From Halarcobacter mediterraneus (GTDB taxonomy: Bacteria > Campylobacterota > Campylobacteria > Campylobacterales > Arcobacteraceae): 64,000 nt of DNA. Positions within the stretch are counted from its first letter, which is position 1. Each line of letters opens with the position of its first letter. The notes beneath the pieces are model-generated. The model saw nothing but the letters and a program-made list of their open reading frames with translations, searched no databases and was not told the origin of the DNA. Location: NCBI RefSeq assembly GCF_004116625.1, contig NZ_NXIE01000005.1:202472-266471 (forward strand), given 5' to 3'. Below, one piece after another: positions 38,044 to 46,778 of this stretch. A program made the position numbers and the translations under genes.

Positions 38044-39359
38044 TCCTCTTCAACTTCTGGAAGTTGTTTTGCTAAGTATATTGCAAGTACCCCTATAAGA
38101 GATAGAACAAGAATTATTCCACCAAGACCAATAAAAGAACTAAGTGTTCCAATTAGACCACTTAAAAGTAAGATAAAGCCTATTAAAGTATTACTTACTG
38201 CAACGTAGTCTGTTCTTTTATTTCCTTCTGCCAAATCAGTAATATAAGTTTTTCTACCTATTCTAATACCTTGATACCCAATACTTAAAATAAAATAGAT
38301 AATAGGCATAATCCAAATGATAGAAAATAACTCTTTGTAAAAGAAGTCTATAAAAAACACAACAAAGCCAACTGTTGTGGCAATTGTTGCTCCAATAATC
38401 ATAACTCTTTTACTTGATACATCAGAAAATTTACCCCAAAAGTTTGCAGATAATAAATCTGCTAAACCACTTGATAAAATAAAAAGACCAAGTAAATAAG
38501 CATTTGCATCGCTATTTTGTTGAGCAATAATTACAAAAAAAGGTGCAGACAAAACAGAACAAAGAAATAAAGCCCTTGTGATAACAAAAAGCCTAAAAGG
38601 TTTATCTGTTTTTAAAATAGAAAGTTTTTTCATTGCAATAGTAAAGGCATTTCCTCCACCATCCGTTTCTCCTGGATACTCTTTTATTTGACCATAGGTA
38701 ATAGAAGCCAATATCCAAAAGAATCCTGCAAGTGAAAGTAAAACCCCAAAGTTTTGTGCTGAAAATGGTTTTTCACCATTTAATAAAAAATAAACACCCA
38801 GTACTACAACAAGTAAACCAGCAAGCATAGCAGACAGACCATTTAATGCTCCACGCCTTGTTTTAGGAATCGTTTTTCCTACTACATCTTTTGCAGCAAC
38901 AGAGCATAAACCCCTTGCTAAACTCATAGCAATAAGTAAAGCAATGATTGCAAGACCTGCATTTAAGCCTTCCATATTCCAAGTAACAATAGCTATACCA
39001 AACATACATAAAGCTTGTAAAAAAGTTCCTAAAGACCAAACCCACTTTCTAATGGGAAGTTTTCTAACATATGCTGCTATAAAAAGTTGTGGAAGTAGGG
39101 AACCTGATTCTTTTATGGGAACTAAAAAACTAATAAGAAATAATGGAACATTTAAACTCTCCATTATCCAAGGTAAGACAACTTTTGCATTTGCAACTGC
39201 ATCTGCAAGTTTATTAAAAAAATAAGAGATAATAGTAAGAAGGAAGTTGCCAGGAACTACCTTGCAAGCTTTTTCATCAATAGCTTTACAAACTCTGGCA
39301 TCTTCTTCATTTACAAGTTTATTGTAAATATTATCAGGATTGATTTTTTTTAAAGGCAT
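38040..39359 (-). CDS. Major facilitator superfamily transporter
   Basis: This 439-residue protein has about 12 hydrophobic helices and the loop between helices 2 and 3 expected of MFS proteins, here around KLPIRKWVW. The N-terminal ~50 residues before the first helix are hydrophilic and unusually long. The RTDYVAVSNT segment lies near the C-terminal half. The substrate cannot be told. The gene is convergent with the mutS7 gene and their stop codons overlap by four bases. hisA is 11 bases upstream on the same strand, so it may be the last gene of a hisH-hisA transcript. Confidence 0.8.
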   Translation of the reverse strand: MPLKKINPDNIYNKLVNEEDARVCKAIDEKACKVVPGNFLLTIISYFFNKLADAVANAKVVLPWIMESLNVPLFLISFLVPIKESGSLLPQLFIAAYVRKLPIRKWVWSLGTFLQALCMFGIAIVTWNMEGLNAGLAIIALLIAMSLARGLCSVAAKDVVGKTIPKTRRGALNGLSAMLAGLLVVVLGVYFLLNGEKPFSAQNFGVLLSLAGFFWILASITYGQIKEYPGETDGGGNAFTIAMKKLSILKTDKPFRLFVITRALFLCSVLSAPFFVIIAQQNSDANAYLLGLFILSSGLADLLSANFWGKFSDVSSKRVMIIGATIATTVGFVVFFIDFFYKELFSIIWIMPIIYFILSIGYQGIRIGRKTYITDLAEGNKRTDYVAVSNTLIGFILLLSGLIGTLSSFIGLGGIILVLSLIGVLAIYLAKQLPEVEED

Positions 39360-39370
39360 TTTTATCCTTT

Positions 39371-40078
39371 TTATAAGGCTTTAAAACCTTCTTCTAAGTC
39401 AAGTGTCCCCTCATAAAAAGCTTTTCCTACAATTACACCTGCAATATTTCCATTTGCTTTACAAGAAGTTATATCATTGATATCTTTTACTCCACCAGAA
39501 GCAATAGTATCAACACCAGATGCAAGTGCAATTGACTCTGTAAACTCTACATTTACACCACAAAGCATTCCATCTTTTGAAATATCAGTACAAATAATTG
39601 CCTCAACACCAGCATTTGCAAACTCTTTGGCTAAGTCAGTTGCTTTCATAGTTGATACTTCTGCCCAACCTTCTACTGCAACCATTCCATTCATAGCATC
39701 AATTCCCACAGCAATTGGATATTTTGAAGCCATATCTTTTACAAACTGTGGATCTTTTACTGCAATTGAACCTAAGATAAGTCTATCAATTCCAAGTTCA
39801 ACATACATTTTGATAGTTTCTTCATCTCTGATTCCACCACCAACTTCGATTTTTAGATTACAGTTCTCTTTGATTTTTCTAATTTGCTCTAAGTTTGCTG
39901 GTTCCCCTGCAAATGCACCATTTAAATCAACTACATGAACCCACTTACTTCCTAGTTCTTCAAATTTCTTTGCAACTTGCCAAGGTTCATCTGAATAAAT
40001 CTTTGCACTATCCATAAGTCCTTTGCTAAGTCTTACAGCTTTTCCATCTTTAAGATCAATTGCTGGTAAAATATCCAT
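39371..40078 (-). CDS. hisA: Phosphoribosylformimino-5-aminoimidazole carboxamide ribotide isomerase (HisA)
   Basis: HisA carries out the fourth step of histidine synthesis, an Amadori isomerisation. The 235-residue TIM barrel opens [19 protein letters not shown], with the catalytic Asp near residue 8, and has the second catalytic Asp in [10 protein letters not shown] near residue 130. Phosphate-binding segments VGGGIRDEE and ASGGVKD are present. It follows hisH by 14 bases on the same strand, whose products act on adjacent intermediates. hisF is not in the window. Confidence 0.96.
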   Translation of the reverse strand: MDILPAIDLKDGKAVRLSKGLMDSAKIYSDEPWQVAKKFEELGSKWVHVVDLNGAFAGEPANLEQIRKIKENCNLKIEVGGGIRDEETIKMYVELGIDRLILGSIAVKDPQFVKDMASKYPIAVGIDAMNGMVAVEGWAEVSTMKATDLAKEFANAGVEAIICTDISKDGMLCGVNVEFTESIALASGVDTIASGGVKDINDITSCKANGNIAGVIVGKAFYEGTLDLEEGFKAL

Positions 40079-40092
40079 TTTATTAAAGTCTC

Positions 40093-40704
40093 CTATTTAA
40101 TATTCATAAAATTTTTAAGTATTTTTAATCCATTATCGTGTGATTTTTCTGGATGTGGTTGAAAACCATAGATGTTTTCTTTATGTACTGCACTTACAAA
40201 GTCATATCCATACTCTGTTGTTCCAATTACATTTTTAGGATCTGTAACTGCATGGTATGAGTGTACAAAATATAAATAAGGGTTTTCTAATCCTTCAAAT
40301 AGTGTATGTTCATTTGAAGTTTTGATTACATTCCAACCCATATGTGGAACTTTTGTGTCTTCATTCATTTTTGATTTATCAAATTTTACAACTTTTCCAT
40401 CTATTAAACCTAATCCTTTATTTGTTCCAAACTCTTCAGAACTTTCAAAAAGAAGTTGCATTCCAAGGCAAATACCAATCATAGGCTTTCCACTTTTAGC
40501 AAATTCATAAATAGCTTCTTTCATTCCAGTTTGATTAAGGTTTTCCATTGCATCACCAAAGGCACCAACACCTGGTAAAATTATTCTATCAAAGTTTTTT
40601 AAATCATTTGGGTCTTTTATAAAAGTAGCTTTTTCATCAAGTAGATGACAGGCATTGTAAACTGAAGCAAGATTTCCCATATTGTAATCAATAATTCCAA
40701 CCAT
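40093..40704 (-). CDS. hisH: Imidazole glycerol phosphate synthase glutaminase subunit (HisH)
   Basis: HisH supplies ammonia from glutamine to HisF for imidazole glycerol phosphate formation. The 203-residue class-I amidotransferase has [11 protein letters not shown] near residue 46, the nucleophile elbow [11 protein letters not shown] with Cys near 80, and the His-Glu pair in FQPHPEKS near residue 184. It opens [12 protein letters not shown], typical of HisH. It lies upstream of hisA in a short histidine operon. Confidence 0.96.
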   Translation of the reverse strand: MVGIIDYNMGNLASVYNACHLLDEKATFIKDPNDLKNFDRIILPGVGAFGDAMENLNQTGMKEAIYEFAKSGKPMIGICLGMQLLFESSEEFGTNKGLGLIDGKVVKFDKSKMNEDTKVPHMGWNVIKTSNEHTLFEGLENPYLYFVHSYHAVTDPKNVIGTTEYGYDFVSAVHKENIYGFQPHPEKSHDNGLKILKNFMNIK

Positions 40705-40734
40705 ATATCTTTTCCTTTAAAAAAAAAGATTATA

Positions 40735-41304
40735 CTAAATTTTTGCATCAGCTAGGGTTAAGCAGAAGAGTACTTGGTTATTTTTTGCTTCACAAGCTTT
40801 TTTTGCTTCAAGGATAGTTGTTCCTGTTGTTATTAAATCATCTACTAAGATAATAGTTTTATTTGATATATTTACATTAAATTTTCTTTTATTTTTCTTT
40901 CTAAATTCCAAATCTCGTCCAGCATATTTTACTATATTTGTAGCTTTGCATTTTCCATAAAGAGGTTTTATATATTTTGATTTTAGATGCTTTGATAAAA
41001 TTGCAGTTTGAGAAAAGTCATGTCTTGTATGTTCATCTATTCCAATTGAATATATTAGTTCATCATATTTGAAATTTTGTGCAAATTTTTTAAAAGATAG
41101 TTTTGCTAGAGTATTAAATATTCTATCTCCATGGAAATAATATTTTGAATTTATAAAATTCTCAATTTCATTATATGAATAAAAAGAATAATTATAAAAA
41201 CCTTTTTCAAGTTCTCTTTTATGAAAAGAAGCTTGAAGTATTTTATTTTGGCATTCTTTACAAATAATAGATAAGGAAAATCTTTCACATGATATACACT
41301 TCAT
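40735..41304 (-). CDS. ComF-family phosphoribosyltransferase-like protein
   Basis: This 189-residue protein has an N-terminal zinc-knuckle of CISCERFSLSIICKEC and the phosphoribosyltransferase signature ILVDDLITTGTTILEAKKA near residue 150, the ComF/GntX layout. ComF homologues contribute to DNA uptake in naturally competent bacteria, although the biochemical role is undefined. It is 30 bases upstream of hisH on the same strand and could be the first gene of that operon or independent. Confidence 0.82.
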   Translation of the reverse strand: MKCISCERFSLSIICKECQNKILQASFHKRELEKGFYNYSFYSYNEIENFINSKYYFHGDRIFNTLAKLSFKKFAQNFKYDELIYSIGIDEHTRHDFSQTAILSKHLKSKYIKPLYGKCKATNIVKYAGRDLEFRKKNKRKFNVNISNKTIILVDDLITTGTTILEAKKACEAKNNQVLFCLTLADAKI

Positions 41305-41437
41305 AATGTTAAAAATTATATCTGTTTTTAGATTAAATTATATCTACTTGTCATGAGAGGGTTTTTGTTAAAGAGTATTTAATAATCTCTATACTATGAT
41401 TTTAATTATTAATATTGTCTAAAGAGAAAAAATACTA

Positions 41438-41908
41438 ATGATTGAACATTATAAAGAATTGTTATACTATATCAAAAAAAATGTATCTGATTCTGAACTT
41501 GCAAAAGATATTTTACATGAAACATATGAAAAAGTAATCTTGGTAGAAAAAGAAAAAGTTATAAAAGATAAAAGAGCTTTTTTATATAAAGTTGCAAAAA
41601 ATATTATAATAGATAAAGTAAGAGAAAAAAATAAAATAAAAGAAATACCTTATGAAGAAAATGAGTTTACTGTAAAAACTTCCCAACCTGATGAAATAGT
41701 AATAGAACAAGATAGAAAAAAGCTTTTAATGAGTGAATTAAATAAACTTCCTAAAATGAGAAAAGAAGTCTTCGTTTTACATGTTTTTGAAGGTTATAGT
41801 AGAAAAGAGGTTTCAAAACTACTTGGAATATCACTTGTTGCAGTTGAAAAACATATTTCAAGAGCTAGTATTGAACTTAAAGAAAAAATAAGAAGAAAAG
41901 AGAGTTAA
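41438..41908 (+). CDS. ECF-family RNA polymerase sigma factor (FecI-like)
   Basis: This 156-residue sigma factor has region 2 in the first ~60 residues (AKDILHETYEKVI, RAFLYKVAKNIIIDKVRE) and region 4 near the C-terminus (LPKMRKEVFVLHVFEGYSRKEVSKLLGISLVAVEKHISRA, in part). The order sigma factor, FecR and TonB receptor is the FecIRA layout, in which the outer-membrane receptor signals through FecR to release the sigma factor. The fecR-like gene follows three bases later. Expression is probably iron-controlled, but a convincing Fur box was not found. Confidence 0.88.
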   Translation: MIEHYKELLYYIKKNVSDSELAKDILHETYEKVILVEKEKVIKDKRAFLYKVAKNIIIDKVREKNKIKEIPYEENEFTVKTSQPDEIVIEQDRKKLLMSELNKLPKMRKEVFVLHVFEGYSRKEVSKLLGISLVAVEKHISRASIELKEKIRRKES

Positions 41909-41911
41909 TCC

Positions 41912-42895
41912 ATGACAAAAAAAGAACAAATTGAAGAACAAGCTAGTCATTGGGTAAGTTTAGAACTTGAAGGGCAAAATTTATATAAAAATAAAGATTT
42001 TTTATCATGGATAAAAGAAAATGACTCGCATAAAATAGCTTTTGAAGAAGAAAAAAAATTTATAAATGAATTACACTGTTTACCTAAAGACTTTATAGAT
42101 GAGTTAAAAAATGAAGTTAATGAAAGTATAGAACAAAGAAACAAAAAAAGACAGAGTAAAAATAAATTTCTTAAGATATTTACTTCAATTTCTAGTGCTG
42201 CATGTATTGCTTTTGTTTTATATCTTTCTTTTTTTATGGAAAATATCACTTTTTCAAAACAATACTTAGCTTCTAATAAAGTCTTGAAAAATATTACTTT
42301 GCCAGATAATTCAAAAATAACTTTAAACACAAATACAAAAATAGATGTAAAATACTATGAAAGAAAAAGAGAAATATTTTTATCAGAGGGAAAAGCAGTA
42401 TTTGATGTGGAAGCAAATAAACAAAGACCCTTTATAATAAAAACACAAAGAGTAGATATAACTGTTTTAGGCACAAAGTTTGAAGTAATTAATAGTAAAA
42501 ACCAAATCCAAGTAAATGTTACTGAAGGAGTTGTTAAAGTTACTAATCCCCATTTTCATGATAGTTTATTAGTACGAGTTGAAAAAGCACAAAGTGCAAC
42601 TTTGGATAAGTATTCAAATTTAAAAAAACTAGAAAAAATTGATATAAAAAAAGTTGCTCCTTGGAGTGAGGGGAAATTTAGTTTTTATCAAGAAAGTATA
42701 GAAAATATTATAAAAGAGTTTTCAAAATATATTGATATAGATGTAAAAATAGAAAATGAAAAAATAGCCTCACTTCCTATAAGTGGAAATTTCTCTGCAA
42801 ATAGTTTTGATGATTTTTTAAAAGTATTACCTTTGGTTCATCCTATAACTGTGAAAGAAGAAAAGGGTAAAATCCTAATAAAAGATAATATTTAA
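41912..42895 (+). CDS. FecR-family anti-sigma/sigma-regulator protein
   Basis: This 327-residue membrane regulator has an N-terminal cytoplasmic domain of the FecR_N type, with QASHWVSLELEG, then FLSWIKENDSHKIAFEE. A transmembrane helix lies at about 83-104 and a periplasmic FecR domain follows, with LPDNSKITLNTNTKIDVKY, then FIIKTQRVDITVLGTKFEV. The C-terminal ~80 residues resemble an STN-like domain that contacts the receptor. It is cotranscribed with the sigma factor. Confidence 0.88.
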   Translation: MTKKEQIEEQASHWVSLELEGQNLYKNKDFLSWIKENDSHKIAFEEEKKFINELHCLPKDFIDELKNEVNESIEQRNKKRQSKNKFLKIFTSISSAACIAFVLYLSFFMENITFSKQYLASNKVLKNITLPDNSKITLNTNTKIDVKYYERKREIFLSEGKAVFDVEANKQRPFIIKTQRVDITVLGTKFEVINSKNQIQVNVTEGVVKVTNPHFHDSLLVRVEKAQSATLDKYSNLKKLEKIDIKKVAPWSEGKFSFYQESIENIIKEFSKYIDIDVKIENEKIASLPISGNFSANSFDDFLKVLPLVHPITVKEEKGKILIKDNI

Positions 42896-43018
42896 TAAAT
42901 TTTAAAATTTACTGTCAAGAAATTTTCATTTTTCCGTCTTCTTATATAGAGAGTGATTCTCAAAATTACCTAAAGATAAACTTTATAATAGTTTGTCCCA
43001 CACTAAGGAGATAGAAAA

Positions 43019-45355
43019 ATGAGTCTATTAAAAAAATCATTAATAGCACCAAGTCTAGCTTTACTTTTAGCTAGTAGTTTATATGCAAAGGATAAGTTTA
43101 ATATAAGTACTACAAACTTAAGCGATGCCATACAACAAATATCTGAAACTGCAAAGATACCATATATTGTAGATATGAATATCTTAAAAAACAAAAGTGC
43201 AAATAAAGTAGAAGATGAAGAATCTTTAGAAGAAGCATTAAAAATACTTTTAAAAGATACAGGACTTGAAGCAATAATTCAAAATAATACGATAGTTATT
43301 AGAGAAAAAAAGTTATCAAGTAATGGAAATAATCTTGGAAGTGTAGATATCTTAGCTACTACAAAAGATGGAGCTTCTGAACAAGGATATTTAGTGAAAA
43401 ATATTTCAGGTATTGGTATATGGGGAAGTAGAAGTTTACAAGATACTCCTTATTCAATGACAGTTATTTCAGAAGATTTAATTGAAAATGTTCAAGCAAA
43501 TGATATGGCTCCTATTTTTAAGATGAATCCAATAACACAAGATGGTGGAAATAATAGAACTGGAAATTATAAAACTATAATAAGAGGGTTTTCTTCAAAT
43601 AATCCTATTATAAATGGTATGCCTTTTGTTAGTGGACAAAGCTTTACAACAATGGAAGATTTAGAAAGAGTTGAGATTATAAGTGGAGCTACTGGATTTT
43701 TATATGGTGGAGGAAGAGTTGGAGGGGCTGTTAATTATGTCACTAAAAAACCAACTATTGAAGATAAAAGAAGTATTACCATTGGAAATTATGGAGGAGA
43801 TCAATATTATGGACATATTGATTTAGGTGGACAAATTGATGAAGAAAAAATTTTTGGATATAGAATAAATGCTTTATATCAAAATGGTGATAGTGTAGAT
43901 AATATTGGAAAAGAGCAAAAATTTATAAGTACAACCATTGATTTTAAACCAACAGATAACTTTACTATGGATTTAAACTATGCTCATAGAGAGCAATTAA
44001 GAACTAATATGAAACCTTCTTTTAACATAAGTAGTAATACAAAGCGTCCTATACTTGATGTTAGCAAAGCGTATGGTTCAGACTGGGCACAAGCTGATGA
44101 AAAAAATGATAGATTGATGTCGAGTTTAAAATGGGATATAAATGATATGTTTTCGCTAAGAAGTGCCTTTCTTTATGAAAAATTTAATACAGAAAAACAA
44201 ATGGGAGATCAATGGATATATACAAGAACAGATGGACTATATGATGTTTATAACTATAAATATCCTTCTAATGCACAAGAATATAAAGGATATTCAGCAA
44301 ATATTTATTTAGATAGTAAATTTGAAACTTTTGATATTAATCATATTTTAACAGTTGGTTATTCAGAAAATCGTCAAAAATATTTAAGGGCAAATAATTG
44401 GACAGCCTATGATTATTTAGAAGGGTTAACTTTAGAACAAATAAAAAATTCAGCTTTACCAAACGAAGTTTTATCAGATATGGGTATGGGGCTTTCTTCA
44501 AAAACTAAATATAAGAATATTTTAATAGGTGATGATATCGTTTTTAATGATCAATTGAGTGCTTTAATAGGATTTAATTATGCAACAATTGAAGATCTTT
44601 CAATATGGTATGGTGAAAAAACCTCATATAATAAATCAGAACTTACTCCAACATTTTCATTTATCTACAAACCTTTTGAAAATCTTACAACTTATGTTAC
44701 ATATATAGAAAGTTTAGAACAAGGAACAGTAGTTGGAAGCTCATATAATAATACTGGCGAAATTTTTGACCCGCTTGTAAGTAACCAATATGAAGTTGGG
44801 GCAAAATATAGTTTAAATGAAAATATTTTATTAACTAGTGCATTATTTAGAATAGAAAAAGCAAATTCTTATGAAGATAATACAACAACACCTAAGCCAA
44901 CTCTAACACAAGATGGAGAACAAATACACCAAGGAATTGAGCTTACAATCACTGGAAAAGTTACAGATAGCTTTACTTTATTTGGTGGAGGAACTTGGAT
45001 GGATTTAAGTGTTGAAAAAGCTAATGATAAAGCCCTTGAAGGTAAAAAACCTACTAATGCAGCTAGTAAAATGGCAAAAATATATGCAGAATATAATATT
45101 CCTCAAATTAATGGTTTAACCTTAACTGGTGGTGCATATTATACAGGTGAGAAATATGGAGATGCTTCAAATACAGATAAAATACCTTCATATACTTTAT
45201 ATGATATAGGTGCAAGATATAAAACAAAAATAGATAAATATCCTACAACTTTTAACTTAACAGTTTCAAATTTAACTGGAAAAGATTATTGGGCAAGTAA
45301 TACAATTTTAGGTGATCCTAGAAGTGTTGCATTTTCTATGAAAATGGAGTTTTAA
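43019..45355 (+). CDS. TonB-dependent siderophore receptor with STN signalling domain (FecA-like)
   Basis: This 778-residue outer-membrane receptor has a signal peptide ending about residue 22 (SSLYAKD). An STN domain spans about residues 25-98 (NISTTNLSDAIQQIS, then GLEAIIQNNTIVIREKK). A plug follows, with SLQDTPYSMTVISEDLIENV and YGGGRVGGAVNYVTKKP, then a 22-strand-type barrel ending in MKMEF with a C-terminal Phe. The STN domain and the upstream sigma/FecR genes indicate transmembrane signalling. It probably imports a ferric siderophore, most like the ferrichrome/pyoverdine-type class. The ligand is not determinable, and no siderophore-processing gene is adjacent. Confidence 0.9.
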   Translation: MSLLKKSLIAPSLALLLASSLYAKDKFNISTTNLSDAIQQISETAKIPYIVDMNILKNKSANKVEDEESLEEALKILLKDTGLEAIIQNNTIVIREKKLSSNGNNLGSVDILATTKDGASEQGYLVKNISGIGIWGSRSLQDTPYSMTVISEDLIENVQANDMAPIFKMNPITQDGGNNRTGNYKTIIRGFSSNNPIINGMPFVSGQSFTTMEDLERVEIISGATGFLYGGGRVGGAVNYVTKKPTIEDKRSITIGNYGGDQYYGHIDLGGQIDEEKIFGYRINALYQNGDSVDNIGKEQKFISTTIDFKPTDNFTMDLNYAHREQLRTNMKPSFNISSNTKRPILDVSKAYGSDWAQADEKNDRLMSSLKWDINDMFSLRSAFLYEKFNTEKQMGDQWIYTRTDGLYDVYNYKYPSNAQEYKGYSANIYLDSKFETFDINHILTVGYSENRQKYLRANNWTAYDYLEGLTLEQIKNSALPNEVLSDMGMGLSSKTKYKNILIGDDIVFNDQLSALIGFNYATIEDLSIWYGEKTSYNKSELTPTFSFIYKPFENLTTYVTYIESLEQGTVVGSSYNNTGEIFDPLVSNQYEVGAKYSLNENILLTSALFRIEKANSYEDNTTTPKPTLTQDGEQIHQGIELTITGKVTDSFTLFGGGTWMDLSVEKANDKALEGKKPTNAASKMAKIYAEYNIPQINGLTLTGGAYYTGEKYGDASNTDKIPSYTLYDIGARYKTKIDKYPTTFNLTVSNLTGKDYWASNTILGDPRSVAFSMKMEF

Positions 45356-45453
45356 GTAAAAGTAAAAATATAGCTTTATAATAATAAGAACTATTTTTAA
45401 AAAGTTAACCATTTTATAATGGAATTATTTACTTTTTGTTATCTTTTTATCGT
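45356..45453. other. AT-rich spacer after the TonB receptor
   Basis: This is the first part of a 371-base gene-free gap. It contains a small stem CCATT-TTAT-AATGG at 45410-45423 and otherwise AT-rich DNA with no gene-like frame. The following two entries cover the structured part of the gap. Confidence 0.5.
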
Positions 45454-45538
45454 TATAATTTTACTATGTTTACGCAAGAGATTCATAACTTACACATACT
45501 CTCCCAAATAAGAGAATCTCGAGCGTAAATCTTTTTTT
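45454..45538 (+). ncRNA. Putative small RNA with its own promoter and terminator
   Basis: A consensus TATAAT at 45454-45459 predicts a start near 45466. The RNA folds into a stem with arms TTTACGC (45469-45475) plus GAGATTC (45478-45484), pairing with GAATCTC (45514-45520) and GCGTAAA (45523-45529). A two-by-two internal loop separates the halves, and a TCTTTTTTT tract ends at 45538. The 29-base apical part has a C/U-rich ACTCTCCC at 45498-45505 that could base-pair with ribosome-binding sites. A 20-codon frame begins at the predicted start (45466), so a leaderless peptide is an alternative. Confidence 0.55.
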
Positions 45539-45548
45539 GAGAATTAGC

Positions 45549-45621
45549 TCATGGGTTCTACATACTATAAGTTCTTTGTTTCCTTGTATCATGATTATGA
45601 GAATACTTGTAGAGCCTATGA
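45549..45621. other. Long stem-loop of unknown role upstream of the YceI gene
   Basis: Bases 45549-45562 (TCATGGG-TTCTACA) pair with 45608-45621 (TGTAGAG-CCTATGA) in a 14-bp stem with two G-U pairs. An inner stem at 45586-45606 uses GTAT-CAT and ATG-ATAC. A 31-codon frame, ATG 45551 to stop 45646, lies across it with its start codon inside the stem and only a weak GAG upstream. The structure does not match a riboswitch or RNA class I recognise. Confidence 0.45.
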
Positions 45622-45726
45622 CCTAGTTTTAAATTTAAATAAATAAATTATTTTATACTTTTTTCTTAACTTCCTATAATTTAATATTGAATATCATTTT
45701 TATACAAAAAATTAAGGAGTAATCTT
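45622..45726 (+). promoter_or_regulatory. AT-rich upstream region and promoter of the YceI gene
   Basis: TATAAT at 45675-45680 is a likely -10 for the YceI gene, with no clear -35. TTAAGGAG at 45712-45719 is a strong ribosome-binding site seven bases before the ATG. Confidence 0.5.
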
Positions 45727-46278
45727 ATGAAGTTAAAACTATTATTTAGTTTAAGTCTTTTATTTGCTTTAGTATCAGCAAATGCCTATGAGTTAAATGG
45801 AGATTTAAATGTAAAGTGGACAGGCTTTAAAACAGCAAAAAAAGTGGGTGTTTCTGGTACTTTTAAAGATATCAATCTTGAAATCAAAAAAAGTGATAAC
45901 TTTTCAGAGTTTTTAAAAAGTGCAAATGTAAAAATAAATACTCTAAGTTTTGATTCTGGACTTGATGTTAGAAATAAAAGTATTGTATCTACACTGTTTT
46001 CTTTAAAAAGTTCAGAAGAAATTTCAGGAGCTATAACAGAAGTAAATACTGAAAATAAAACTTTAACATTGAAACTAACAATGAACCAAGTTACAAAAAA
46101 CATTTCTATGACTTATGATGTAAATAATGGAAGTATTATAGCAAAAGGTCAAATTGACGTTTTAGATTTCAATATGAGTGAACCATATGCAAAATTTGCA
46201 AAAGCTTGTTTTGATTTACACGAAGGAAAAAGTTATTCAGAAGTACATATAGCTTTTACTCTTCCCTTTAAAAACTAA
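45727..46278 (+). CDS. YceI-family periplasmic lipocalin-like protein
   Basis: This 183-residue protein has a signal peptide cleaved about residue 20 (ALVSANA). It has the YceI beta-barrel pattern: a first strand containing VKWTGFKTAKKVGVSGTF and the central IKINTLSFDSGLDVRNKSI-type segment. The C-terminal strand is AFTLPF. YceI proteins bind long isoprenoid or lipid molecules in the periplasm. It is followed by a clear terminator, so it is monocistronic. Confidence 0.88.
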   Translation: MKLKLLFSLSLLFALVSANAYELNGDLNVKWTGFKTAKKVGVSGTFKDINLEIKKSDNFSEFLKSANVKINTLSFDSGLDVRNKSIVSTLFSLKSSEEISGAITEVNTENKTLTLKLTMNQVTKNISMTYDVNNGSIIAKGQIDVLDFNMSEPYAKFAKACFDLHEGKSYSEVHIAFTLPFKN

Positions 46279-46285
46279 AACTTTA

Positions 46286-46319
46286 GCAGTATTAATCTTT
46301 TAATACTGCATTTTTCTTT
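46286..46319 (+). terminator. Intrinsic terminator after the YceI gene
   Basis: GCAGTATTA at 46286-46294 pairs perfectly with TAATACTGC at 46301-46309 around a six-base loop, followed by ATTTTTCTTT. The stem lies eight bases after the YceI stop. Confidence 0.88.
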
Positions 46320-46385
46320 CTATTTTTTTAAACTTATACTTTCTAAAATCAAATAGTTTTCTAATAGAAATTTAAGATTTCTTAT

Positions 46386-46407
46386 CATATGATTACTTAT
46401 TCATATG
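46386..46407 (+). promoter_or_regulatory. ArsR/CadC-type operator upstream of the metal-sensor gene
   Basis: CATATGA at 46386-46392 and TCATATG at 46401-46407 form the outer arms of a 22-base imperfect palindrome in which 18 of 22 positions are symmetric. This size and AT-rich dyad with a TGA...TCA core fit operators of CadC/SmtB-type repressors. It lies 19 bases before the sensor's start codon and so would allow autoregulation together with the ATPase gene. Confidence 0.7.
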
Positions 46408-46425
46408 TACATATAAAGGAATTAA

Positions 46426-46767
46426 ATGACTGAAGAATGTTGTGATCACTCATTAGAGGTAGAAAAAGTAAAAAAAACTTTAATAGAAGAAGAGACCTTA
46501 TATGATGTTGCAGAGCTTTTTAAGGCTTTTGCAGATACTACAAGAATCAAAATAATTTCAGTTTTAAAAGAAGAAGAGTTATGTGTAGGTGCTATAAGTG
46601 AACTTATAAATGTAAGTCAATCAGCAGTTTCTCATCAACTAAGAGTATTAAAAAATTCAAAAATAGTAAAACCAAGAAGAGAGGGTAAGCAAATGTATTA
46701 TTCTCTTGATGATGAACATATCAAAAAAATATATGATATGGGATTAGAGCATATAACAAAAGGCTAA
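46426..46767 (+). CDS. ArsR/SmtB-family metal-sensing repressor (CadC-like)
   Basis: This 113-residue winged-helix repressor has FKAFADTTRIKIISVLKEEELCVGAISELINVSQSAVSHQLRVLK-type helix-turn-helix (given in part). The ELCVG motif is the Cys ligand of the alpha3 metal site. An N-terminal Cys-Cys-x-His (MTEECCDH) could supply the remaining ligands, as in CadC (Cd/Pb/Zn). The last residues are LEHITKG. A palindromic operator precedes it, and a P-type ATPase gene follows after 11 bases. Confidence 0.9.
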   Translation: MTEECCDHSLEVEKVKKTLIEEETLYDVAELFKAFADTTRIKIISVLKEEELCVGAISELINVSQSAVSHQLRVLKNSKIVKPRREGKQMYYSLDDEHIKKIYDMGLEHITKG

Positions 46768-46778
46768 AAGGAACAGCT

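Noticed and set aside
38944..39225. Plus-strand 93-codon frame inside the MFS gene
   Set aside because: Antisense to a clear membrane-protein gene, with no domain, no ribosome-binding site and no conserved neighbours.
41380..41410. Fur box upstream of the ECF sigma gene
   Set aside because: The AT-rich ATGATTTTAATTATTAATA stretch resembles a Fur site only loosely, which is expected by chance in DNA of this composition.
42911..42938. FecI-type ECF promoter (GAAAT and CGTC elements) upstream of the TonB receptor
   Set aside because: The elements are only about 11 bases apart, too short for an ECF promoter (usually about 16-17), and no other pair fits better.
45454..45640. tmRNA, SRP RNA, 6S RNA or a known riboswitch in the gap before the YceI gene
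   Set aside because: None of the expected signatures was visible: no tRNA-like CCA end or tag frame, no SRP GNAR tetraloop stem and no 6S central bubble with flanking stems of the usual size.
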